From positions 1 to 11,304 of the forward strand of contig JBCCZC010000168.1 in NCBI GenBank assembly GCA_039188505.1: a stretch of 11,304 nucleotides of DNA, in the 5' to 3' direction. Shown piece after piece: positions 1 to 4,954 of this stretch. The stretch's first letter is position 1. Every line of letters begins with the position of its first letter. A program made the position numbers and the translations under genes. The DNA is from JBCCZC01 sp039188505 (GTDB lineage Bacteria; Pseudomonadota; Gammaproteobacteria; Xanthomonadales; SZUA-38). The notes beneath the pieces are model-generated. The model did not search any database. It worked only from the letters and a program-made list of their open reading frames with translations, and was not told the DNA's origin.

Positions 1-1
1 C

Positions 2-106
2 TCCGAGCGGCACATTGGCGGGCAGCTCGAACTCGGCCCTGAAGAGATGCTGGCCGGTGAAATCAATGGCGCCCTTCAGTTCCTGATAGAGGTTTTGCGA
101 CTGATG
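2..106 (-). pseudogene. Fragment of a TIGR02186-like membrane protein gene, 5' part missing (continues off the left edge)
   Basis: Read on the minus strand from position 106 leftward, the frame gives a natural-looking protein segment with G/C-rich third positions, including NLYQELKGAIDF and LFRAEFELPANVPLG. The second string resembles, from memory, the LFR-x-LPANxPxG segment in the middle of the TIGR02186 family of proteobacterial transmembrane proteins. The frame stays open rightward to an ATG at 214-212, but the extra residues look unlike a family N-terminus. The roughly 100 residues (signal peptide and first domain) expected before this segment cannot fit, because an intact SDR gene starts at 231 on the other strand. 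I infer a gene remnant cut near positions 107-135. It could instead be a chance frame or an assembly join; the family assignment is not certain. Confidence 0.4.
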
Positions 107-135
107 GGCGCCACCTCGTGGCCTACCGAGCACTG

Positions 136-165
136 GCTCGGGCGACGCTCGCCTGAGCTTTTTTT
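136..165 (+). terminator. Rho-independent terminator
   Basis: The arm 136-145 (GCTCGGGCGA) pairs with 149-158 (TCGCCTGAGC) over 10 bp, including one G-U pair, across a CGC loop. Seven T residues follow directly (159-165). This is the full intrinsic-terminator signature for plus-strand transcription. No plus-strand gene ending just before it can be recognised, since the three plus frames stop at 40-42, 84-86 and 185-187 with unconvincing protein sequences. It therefore appears to be either the end of a gene left of the window or an orphan left by a rearrangement. It isolates the downstream SDR gene from read-through. Confidence 0.8.
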
Positions 166-230
166 GCAAGCTGAATCTACCTATTGATAGATAGCTCTTT
201 TCTAAACCCAACATTTAGGAGAACTGAATC
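164..230 (+). promoter_or_regulatory. AT-rich leader and probable promoter region of the SDR gene
   Basis: The stretch between the terminator and the SDR start is clearly AT-richer than the surrounding GC-rich genes, as expected of a promoter. TTGCAA (164-169) could be a -35 box, with the weak -10 candidate TAGATA (188-193) 18 nt later. TTGATA (184-189) is an alternative -35 but has no good -10 partner. The exact boxes are therefore uncertain. AGGAGA (217-222) is a good ribosome binding site 8 nt before the ATG at 231. Confidence 0.35.
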
Positions 231-992
231 ATGAGCACCAACAGAATCGCACTCATCATTGGCGGCACCACGGGCATGGGCAAGGCGAGCGCGCGCGAGC
301 TGCTGCAGCGTGGCGCTACCGTGCGCATCGTCGGCCGCAGCGACGACCGCCTGGCCCAGGTCCAGCAGGAGCTGGCGAGCCTCGGCACCGTCGAGACCTT
401 CCGCGCGGACCTCTACGAGGACGCCGACGTCAAGGCACTGATCGCCGCCATCGACGCCGACGAGCGCACCTACGGCTACCTCGTGAATGCGGCCGGGACC
501 TTCAACCCGACCTCCTTCCTCGACCATACCGAGGCGGACTACGACAGCTACCTCGACCTGAATCGCGCCACCTTCTTCATCACCCAGGCCGTCGCCCGCA
601 ACATGGCGCGCAACGGTGGCGGCTCGATCGTGAACATCGGCTCCATGTGGGCCAAGCAGGCCATCAAGGCGACCCCGTCGTCGGCGTACTCGATGGCCAA
701 GGCCGGCCTGCACTCGCTGACGCAGCACCTCGCCATGGAGCTGGCCGACCAGGGTATCCGGGTCAACGCCGTCTCCCCGGCCGTCGTCGCCACGCCCATC
801 TACGAGTCGTTCATCGATCCGGCGGAAGTGCCCGACGCGCTGGCCGGCTTCAACGACTTTCATCCGATTGGCCGGATCGGCCAGGCGCAGGACGTCGCGA
901 AGACGATCGACTTTCTGCTTTCCGATGACGCGGGCTGGATCACCGGTTCGGTCGTCGACGTCGACGGCGGCGTGATGGCAGGCCGAAACTGA
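231..992 (+). CDS. Classical SDR family NAD(P)-dependent oxidoreductase
   Basis: This is a 253-residue classical short-chain dehydrogenase/reductase, a normal length for the family. A Rossmann fold binds NAD(P) through GGTTGMGK (11-18). NAAG is at 86-89. The catalytic set is N111, S138, Y153 and K157 (YSMAK). RVNAVSPAVV (177-186) and the C-terminal GWITGSVVDVDGG (235-247) are typical of the 3-oxoacyl-ACP-reductase-like (FabG-like) group. Arg at 36, just after the second beta strand, favours NADP(H) as in related enzymes (inference). The protein is cytosolic and presumably tetrameric. The start is fixed by AGGAGA 8 nt upstream. It heads a plus-strand group with a 40-residue ORF and an alpha/beta hydrolase, which suggests oxidation or reduction paired with hydrolysis of a small organic substrate. 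The substrate cannot be read from sequence. Confidence 0.95.
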   Translation: MSTNRIALIIGGTTGMGKASARELLQRGATVRIVGRSDDRLAQVQQELASLGTVETFRADLYEDADVKALIAAIDADERTYGYLVNAAGTFNPTSFLDHTEADYDSYLDLNRATFFITQAVARNMARNGGGSIVNIGSMWAKQAIKATPSSAYSMAKAGLHSLTQHLAMELADQGIRVNAVSPAVVATPIYESFIDPAEVPDALAGFNDFHPIGRIGQAQDVAKTIDFLLSDDAGWITGSVVDVDGGVMAGRN

Positions 993-999
993 AATATGC

Positions 1000-1023
1000 G
1001 GGCGGCCGTTCTCGCGGCCGCCC
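1000..1023 (+). other. Perfect 9-bp hairpin between the SDR gene and the small ORF
   Basis: GGGCGGCCG (1000-1008) and CGGCCGCCC (1015-1023) are perfectly complementary around the 6-nt loop TTCTCG. There is no T-run after it, so it is not a standard intrinsic terminator. It lies 8 nt after the SDR stop codon and 8 nt before the ribosome binding site of the next ORF. It could protect the 3' end of the SDR message, cause pausing, or help factor-dependent termination. Confidence 0.55.
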
Positions 1024-1044
1024 CAGCTGCAAGGGAGACCGAAC

Positions 1045-1167
1045 ATGTATCTCGCCCAGAGCGACTATGCGATCACGCTGGACTGGCTGATCCGACTCGG
1101 ACTGGCCAGCGAAGAGACCTTTGCCGAAACGCCGTCAGCCGACGTCGACGACGCCGAGGAAATCTGA
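1045..1167 (+). CDS. Small acidic protein, 40 residues, unknown function
   Basis: An ATG at 1045 is preceded by the strong Shine-Dalgarno AAGGGAGA (1031-1038, 6 nt away) and opens a 40-codon frame ending TGA at 1165-1167. The N-terminal half, MYLAQSDYAITLDWLIRLGL, contains a possible short amphipathic helix. The C-terminal half is rich in Asp and Glu (SADVDDAEEI). Most codons end in G or C, as in the neighbouring genes. The ORF fills the gap between the SDR and hydrolase genes, 52 nt after one and 48 nt before the other, in the same direction. I do not recognise a family. There is no signal peptide, cysteine motif or clear membrane helix. It may be a small partner or regulator of one of the flanking enzymes. 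The good ribosome site and codon use argue for translation, but the length limits certainty. Confidence 0.6.
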   Translation: MYLAQSDYAITLDWLIRLGLASEETFAETPSADVDDAEEI

Positions 1168-1174
1168 AGCGAAC

Positions 1175-1193
1175 GGGGCGCGCTGGCGCCTCC
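1175..1193 (+). other. Imperfect hairpin upstream of the hydrolase gene
   Basis: GGCGC (1177-1181) pairs with GCGCC (1186-1190) across the loop GCTG. GG (1175-1176) extends the stem with CC (1192-1193) past a bulged T at 1191. There is no T-run. It lies between the small ORF and the AAGGA ribosome site (1202-1206) of the hydrolase. Its function is unknown. Confidence 0.35.
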
Positions 1194-1215
1194 CCAAACA
1201 CCAAGGACCAGAACG

Positions 1216-2088
1216 ATGAGCAACTCAATACTCGTGCATTACCGCACCGAGGCCGTCGATGACGTCGACGTTTTCTATCGCGAGGCCGGCTCTCCGGACG
1301 CTCCGGCGATCCTCCTGCTCCACGGCTTCCCGTCGTCGAGCCACATGTTTCGTGACCTGATGCCCCGCCTCGCCGACGACTATCGGGTCATCGCGCCTGA
1401 TCTGCCCGGCTTCGGCTCGACGGTCGTCGGCGAAGCGAGCGACTATCGCTTCACCTTCGACCGGCTGGCCGAGACGATTGCGGCCTTCACCGATGCCATC
1501 GGCCTCGATCGCTTCGCGCTCTACGTCTTCGACTACGGCGCACCGGTCGGTTTCCGCATCGCCGCGGCCCAACCCGAACGGATCACCGCGATCGTCACCC
1601 AGAACGGCAACGCCTACGATGAGGGCCTCACCGACGCCTGGGCGCCGATCCGCGCCTACTGGGAAACGTCGTCGACCGAGAATCGGGATGCGCTGCGCCC
1701 GCTTCTGGCGCCCGACACCACCCGCTGGCAGTACACGGAGGGTGTGCCCGCCGAGCTTCAGTCGCGGGTCAGCCCCGACGCGCCGGCCCACGACCAGGCG
1801 ATCCTCGATCGGGACAATGAGCTCCAGCTCGACCTGTTCCTCGACTACCGGTCGAACGTTGCGCGTTACCCCGAGTGGCAGGCCTACCTGCGCACGCAGC
1901 GCCCGCCGGTCCTCGCGATCTGGGGGCAGAACGATCCGTTCTTCGGGCCAGCTGGGGCCGAGGCCTTCCGCCGCGACGTGCCGGACGCCGAGGTGGCGTT
2001 CCTCGATACCGGTCACTTCGCGCTGGAAACCCACGGCGTGGAAATCGCGGACCGCATTCGCCGGTTTCTCGCCAATGCGCTCAATTGA
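1216..2088 (+). CDS. Alpha/beta hydrolase with Asp nucleophile (epoxide hydrolase / haloalkane dehalogenase-like)
   Basis: This 290-residue cytosolic alpha/beta-fold hydrolase has the usual length of its group. HGFP (36-39) supplies the oxyanion hole. The nucleophile elbow reads VFDYGAPVG, with D106 as nucleophile where esterases have Ser. The acid is probably D240 (WGQNDPFF) and the base H267 (DTGHFALE). A cap domain lies about residues 130-225. An Asp nucleophile is characteristic of epoxide hydrolases and haloalkane dehalogenases, which form an ester intermediate on that Asp. Here Tyr (DYG) stands where most haloalkane dehalogenases have Trp (DWG), so dehalogenation is less certain. The substrate is unknown. 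AAGGA (1202-1206) sits 9 nt before the ATG. It lies downstream of the SDR and small ORF on the same strand, and a plausible joint role is clearing reactive epoxide- or carbonyl-type compounds (inference). Confidence 0.93.
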   Translation: MSNSILVHYRTEAVDDVDVFYREAGSPDAPAILLLHGFPSSSHMFRDLMPRLADDYRVIAPDLPGFGSTVVGEASDYRFTFDRLAETIAAFTDAIGLDRFALYVFDYGAPVGFRIAAAQPERITAIVTQNGNAYDEGLTDAWAPIRAYWETSSTENRDALRPLLAPDTTRWQYTEGVPAELQSRVSPDAPAHDQAILDRDNELQLDLFLDYRSNVARYPEWQAYLRTQRPPVLAIWGQNDPFFGPAGAEAFRRDVPDAEVAFLDTGHFALETHGVEIADRIRRFLANALN

Positions 2089-2096
2089 GGGACCAC

Positions 2097-2119
2097 GGCC
2101 GGGGCGGGTTGCCCCGGCC
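2097..2119 (+). terminator. GC-rich hairpin after the hydrolase gene (terminator-like, no T-run)
   Basis: GGCCGGGGC (2097-2105) and GCCCCGGCC (2111-2119) form a perfect 9-bp stem with the loop GGGTT, starting 8 nt after the hydrolase stop codon. The position suits a 3' end structure for the SDR-hydrolase transcript. The missing T-run means it is not a canonical intrinsic terminator. Its right arm overlaps the candidate -35 box of the next gene. Confidence 0.45.
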
Positions 2120-2139
2120 CGCCTGCTCCGGGCTAGACT
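2109..2139 (+). promoter_or_regulatory. Candidate sigma-70 promoter for the creatininase-led operon
   Basis: TTGCCC (2109-2114) and TAGACT (2134-2139) each match 4 of 6 consensus bases and are separated by 19 nt, slightly long. Transcription would start near 2146, giving a leader of about 22 nt. That leader contains the ribosome site GGAG (2158-2161), 6 nt before the ATG at 2168. This is a moderate prediction supported by its location between two plus-strand gene groups. Confidence 0.4.
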
Positions 2140-2167
2140 GTCCGCCAGTCCTCTGCCGGAGTCTTGC

Positions 2168-3022
2168 ATGCGCGCGATCCTTCTTGCCGGTCTGCTCCTG
2201 ACCGGAATTGCCGGTGCCGGGGAACGCCTCGGCAATCTGAGCTGGCCCGAGGCGGAGGCGGCCTTCGCGTCATCCCCGCTGGTGATTCTCCCGTTTGGCG
2301 CCGGCGCCAAGGAGCACGGACGCCATCTCCCCATGAATGCCGATCGCGTCTTCATGGAGCACCTGCTCGACGTTGCGGTGGAGCGCACCGACGTTCTCGT
2401 CGCGCCGCCGATCCTCTACGGCTGGTTCCCGGCGTTCCGCGAGTTTCCAAGCACGGGTATCGAGGACGCCTCGGTCTTTCAGGACTACGTCTTCCTCGCC
2501 GCACGTTCGCTCGTGCGCAGTGGCGCCCAGCGGATCGTGTTCCTCAACACCGGCATCGGCAGGGCGACGGGTCTGCCGATCTCGATCGCCGCACGCGAGA
2601 TTCGGGCGCGCTGCCGCGTGCCGACACTCGTGCTGAACTGGGAAGACCTCGAGAGCGAGGAAACGGACGGGATCACCGAGCAGGCCTGGGGCGGGCACGC
2701 CGATGAGCAGGAAACCGCGATCAACCTCGCGCTCCAGCCGGATCTTGTCGATCTGTCGAAGGCGGAGAAGCAGATGGGCCGACCGCCGAAGGATTACCCC
2801 GGCTACCGGCCCGGTTTGATGTCGCGGGATGAGCATGAACCGCTTCACGCGCCCGATGGAATCCGCGGCGACCCGACGCTGGCAACGGCCGACAAGGGCC
2901 GGCAGACCCTGGCCCTTATGGCCCAGGCCTGGGTTGGCGCGCTCGAGCGCTTCGGCGAGGAGTCGCTGCCGCCGATCGACCGGACGTGCCGCACCGGCGA
3001 TCTGATGACGCTCGGCCGATGA
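2168..3022 (+). CDS. Exported creatininase-family protein (variant metal site)
   Basis: This 284-residue protein opens with a signal peptide (about residues 1-18, R2 then a Leu/Ala-rich core and an AGAG cleavage zone), so it is probably periplasmic. The body matches the creatininase (amidohydrolase) fold: VILPFGAGAKEHGRHLP (39-55), N57-A-D59, and GGHADEQET (175-183). Classical members have EQHGPHLP-x-x-TD and a later NGHGGN- or NGHYEN-like metal motif. Here the Glu lies directly beside the His (E49-H50), and the second motif is replaced by FLNTGIGRATG (125-135), with no His. H50, H53 and D59 keep their usual spacing, and H177/E182 match the later HAG-x-x-ET element. This looks like a subfamily with a changed second metal site and unknown substrate. 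GGAG at 2158-2161 supports the start. Its stop codon overlaps the start of the thioesterase gene. Confidence 0.85.
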   Translation: MRAILLAGLLLTGIAGAGERLGNLSWPEAEAAFASSPLVILPFGAGAKEHGRHLPMNADRVFMEHLLDVAVERTDVLVAPPILYGWFPAFREFPSTGIEDASVFQDYVFLAARSLVRSGAQRIVFLNTGIGRATGLPISIAAREIRARCRVPTLVLNWEDLESEETDGITEQAWGGHADEQETAINLALQPDLVDLSKAEKQMGRPPKDYPGYRPGLMSRDEHEPLHAPDGIRGDPTLATADKGRQTLALMAQAWVGALERFGEESLPPIDRTCRTGDLMTLGR

Positions 3023-3465
3023 CGGGCGCGGACCTGCTGAACCGTCGCGAGGAGATCAAGGCCTTTCTCGCCCGTGACTTTCCGCAGCTCACCTTCGAGA
3101 TCGATGCGATCACCCCACGTGGCGCGGTCCTTCGCCGCCCGATCGGGGACGGCAACCTCCGTCCGGGCGGCACCGTCAGCGGGCCGACGCTCATGGCGCT
3201 GGCCGACGCCGCGCTCTATATCGCCATCCTCGGCGAGCTCGGCATCATTCCGCTTGCGGTGACCACGAACTTCAACATCAATTTCTTCCGGCGCCCGCGC
3301 CCGGACCGGGACGTGCTTGCCGAATGCCGGCTGCTGAAGGTCGGGCGCAGCCTCGTCGTGGGCGAGGTGACGGTTCATTCCGACGGGGAATCGGAGGCGA
3401 TCGCGCACGCGACCGGAACGTACTCGATTCCACCGGCCGATCGCGCGGCAGGAGGTACCGCCTGA
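3019..3465 (+). CDS. PaaI-family hotdog thioesterase
   Basis: This 148-residue protein has a single hotdog domain of the PaaI type, which hydrolyses acyl-CoA or aryl-CoA thioesters in the cytosol. The family signature lies at 49-63, PGGTVSGPTLMALAD, on the central helix with its catalytic acid D63. The strand segment VTTNFNINFFRRP (81-93) follows, as in related enzymes. The start is the ATG at 3019, which overlaps the creatininase-family stop in ATGA, implying translational coupling; an upstream in-frame extension is only a shadow of the previous gene. The next gene begins at its last base. The acyl group cannot be predicted. The neighbouring GNAT enzyme also uses CoA thioesters, so a shared acyl-CoA theme is possible but unproven. 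Confidence 0.92.
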   Translation: MTGADLLNRREEIKAFLARDFPQLTFEIDAITPRGAVLRRPIGDGNLRPGGTVSGPTLMALADAALYIAILGELGIIPLAVTTNFNINFFRRPRPDRDVLAECRLLKVGRSLVVGEVTVHSDGESEAIAHATGTYSIPPADRAAGGTA

Positions 3466-3677
3466 TGCAGAAGACCCCTCACCTTCGGAAGGCGGGCCTC
3501 TACGGCCTCAGCTGGGCGCTTTCCTTCATCGTCTGGCTGTGGCTGTACTTCGCTTCCGAAGGCAACCCCGCCGTCCTCCTCGCAATCGTCGTGCCGGTCC
3601 TGATGCTCGCCCTGTCCCTCCGGGCGCTCCTTACCCATCTTCGGGTGACCGCTCCGCCGCGGAAGGACGCGGAGTGA
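3465..3677 (+). CDS. Small membrane protein with two transmembrane helices
   Basis: This 70-residue protein starts at the ATG in TGATG (3465), sharing one base with the thioesterase stop. GGAGGT (3451-3456), 8 nt upstream, is a near-perfect ribosome site and decides the start. A basic N-terminus (KTPHLRK) precedes helix 1 (about 12-29, aromatic and Trp-rich) and helix 2 (about 36-54, Leu/Val/Ala-rich). The two are joined by the short loop ASEGNP, and a basic, polar C-terminal tail follows. By the positive-inside rule both ends should be cytoplasmic. I recognise no family. It lies in a translationally coupled set with the thioesterase and GNAT genes, so it may anchor or assist one of them. Confidence 0.85.
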   Translation: MQKTPHLRKAGLYGLSWALSFIVWLWLYFASEGNPAVLLAIVVPVLMLALSLRALLTHLRVTAPPRKDAE

Positions 3678-4174
3678 GCACTCGCCTGCGCGCGGCCCGG
3701 CCGGGTGACTTCGGCCGGATCCTCGCGCTGAACGAGGAGTCGGTCCGCTTCCTGAGTCCGCTCGACAACGCGGCGCTCGCGGCGCTTCATGCCGAGGCCG
3801 CCTGGCACCGGGTCCTCGAAGCGGATACGGGCATCGAAGCCTTCCTGCTGGCCTTCGCCGAAGGCGCCAGCTACGCCAGCCCCAACTACCGCTGGTTCGA
3901 CGCGCATTACGAGCGTTTCCTGTACGTCGACCGGGTCGTCGTCTGCGGGACGGCGCGGCGCCGCGGGCATGGGGATCACCTCTATGCCGATCTGTTCGCG
4001 CACGCCCGTGAGCAGGACGTCCCGGTCGTGACCTGCGAGATCGACGTTGTTCCGCCAAACCCGGGTTCGGTAGCCTTCCATGACCGCTTCGGCTTCGTCG
4101 AGGTGGGACAGCAGGCCGTTCAGGACGGTCGGAAGACGGTGTCGCTGCGTGCGGCTGAAGTCCCCGTCGACTGA
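3674..4174 (+). CDS. GNAT-family N-acetyltransferase (GTG start)
   Basis: This 166-residue, single-domain GNAT protein transfers an acetyl group from acetyl-CoA to an unknown amine. The N-terminal RLRAARPGDFGRILALNEES (4-23) is the usual first strand and helix. YVDRVVVCGTARRRGHGDHLY (84-104) is motif A, with the pyrophosphate-binding RRGHG at 96-100. NPGSVAFHDRFGFVEVG (129-145) is the motif B region. The start is GTG at 3674, chosen because it overlaps the preceding stop in GTGA and has AAGGA (3663-3667) 6 nt upstream. Longer upstream reading is a shadow of the membrane-protein gene. It ends the overlapping block that begins at 2168. The next gene is 58 nt away. Confidence 0.92.
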   Translation: MSTRLRAARPGDFGRILALNEESVRFLSPLDNAALAALHAEAAWHRVLEADTGIEAFLLAFAEGASYASPNYRWFDAHYERFLYVDRVVVCGTARRRGHGDHLYADLFAHAREQDVPVVTCEIDVVPPNPGSVAFHDRFGFVEVGQQAVQDGRKTVSLRAAEVPVD

Positions 4175-4232
4175 CCCCTTTTCCGCTCACCGCCGTTTCT
4201 GCCCCTGAAGCAATTGTTCCGGGGAGGATGCA

Positions 4233-4853
4233 ATGGATTCCGCACTGCTGCGCTCAGGTTTGGCTTCGCCGATGGCGTTCGCCGTCACCGCACTGCTCTT
4301 CATGCTCATGGCGGCGTTGGTCGCCACACCGCCCGTAGCCGGCGAGGGTGGCGAGTCGCTGCCCACCATCATTTTCGGTTCGGAGTTCATCCCGACCATC
4401 GAACCACCCGCGCCGCGCCGTCCTCCGGAGCGCCGCAAGGTCGACATGCCGGATGCTCCGGCGGTGCCCTCGCCGAGCTTCGATACCGAGCTAGACCGCC
4501 GTCCCGATTTCGACGCGGGCCCGCCCGGCTTGACGATTCCGGCCCCGTCCGGCTGGCGCCCCGGAGAGACTGGCGCGACAGACGCGGGCCTGCTGCCCGT
4601 CGTTCGCCTGGCGCCGCGCTATCCCCGGCGCGCCGCGCTCGCCGGTCTCGAAGGCGAGGTGCTGGTCGAGTTCACGGTGACGCGTACCGGTCAGGTCGTC
4701 GATCCCCGTGTCGTCGAAGCCACACCGCGAGGCGTCTTCGAACGCGCCGCCCTTGCCGCCATCGTGCGCTGGCGCTTCGAGCCTCGGCGCATCGCGGGCG
4801 ACCCCGTGGAAAGCCGGGCCCGGCAGCGGCTCGAGTTCACCTTGACGGAATAG
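4233..4853 (+). CDS. TonB C-terminal domain (energy transducer-like) protein
   Basis: This 206-residue protein has one membrane helix (about 13-32), a Pro/Arg-rich periplasmic spacer (33-120, with PPAPRRPPERRK at 58-69), and a TonB C-terminal domain (about 123-206). In that domain PRYPRRAALAGLEGEVLVEF shows the YP-x-x-A and G-x-V-x-V-x-F pattern, followed by TRTGQVVDPRV and ALAAIVRWRFEP. TonB proteins pass proton-motive-force energy from ExbB/ExbD to outer-membrane receptors. Neither exbB/exbD nor a receptor gene is in the window, so its partner is unknown. GGAGG (4223-4227) lies 5 nt before the ATG at 4233; an earlier ATG at 4228 is out of frame. It follows the GNAT gene by 58 nt and could be cotranscribed with it. 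Confidence 0.9.
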   Translation: MDSALLRSGLASPMAFAVTALLFMLMAALVATPPVAGEGGESLPTIIFGSEFIPTIEPPAPRRPPERRKVDMPDAPAVPSPSFDTELDRRPDFDAGPPGLTIPAPSGWRPGETGATDAGLLPVVRLAPRYPRRAALAGLEGEVLVEFTVTRTGQVVDPRVVEATPRGVFERAALAAIVRWRFEPRRIAGDPVESRARQRLEFTLTE

Positions 4854-4954
4854 CGCGGATCGTACCGCCCAACAGCCCCGCCTTGATCGGCCTCAGGCGT
4901 TCCCCCGAATAGCGGCCGCCGCTACTCCGGCCAGGCCGCCTCGGACTGGCTTCA
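4854..4954. other. Convergent intergenic gap, no clear feature
   Basis: This 101-nt gap separates the converging TonB-domain and permease genes. It contains a 6-bp inverted repeat (TAGCGG 4910-4915 / CCGCTA 4919-4924) and other GC-rich partial pairings. No T-run or convincing terminator is seen on either strand. Confidence 0.4.

Noticed and set aside
2..187. Plus-strand open frame ending TGA at 185-187
   Set aside because: It runs straight through the intrinsic terminator at 136-165, and its codons are the exact complements of the more protein-like minus-strand frame, so it is probably a shadow.
177..1046. 289-codon minus-strand ORF antisense to the SDR gene
   Set aside because: Its composition (Gly, Arg, Val, Asp) is typical of an antisense shadow in GC-rich DNA, and it covers an SDR gene with all catalytic motifs.
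1478..2167. Long upstream extension of the creatininase-family ORF
   Set aside because: The extension is Arg/Ser/Pro-rich shadow of the hydrolase gene. The ATG at 2168 has a ribosome site and begins a signal peptide.
1225..2388. 387-codon minus-strand ORF antisense to the hydrolase gene
   Set aside because: Low-complexity Arg/Ala/Gly-rich translation with no domain; it overlaps two well-supported plus-strand genes.
4228..4230. ATG at 4228 as the TonB-domain start
   Set aside because: It is out of frame with the TonB-domain reading and overlaps the spacing region of the ribosome site used by the ATG at 4233.
4910..4924. Inverted repeat TAGCGG / CCGCTA as a terminator for the convergent genes
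   Set aside because: Only 6 bp with a 3-nt loop and no T-run on either strand.
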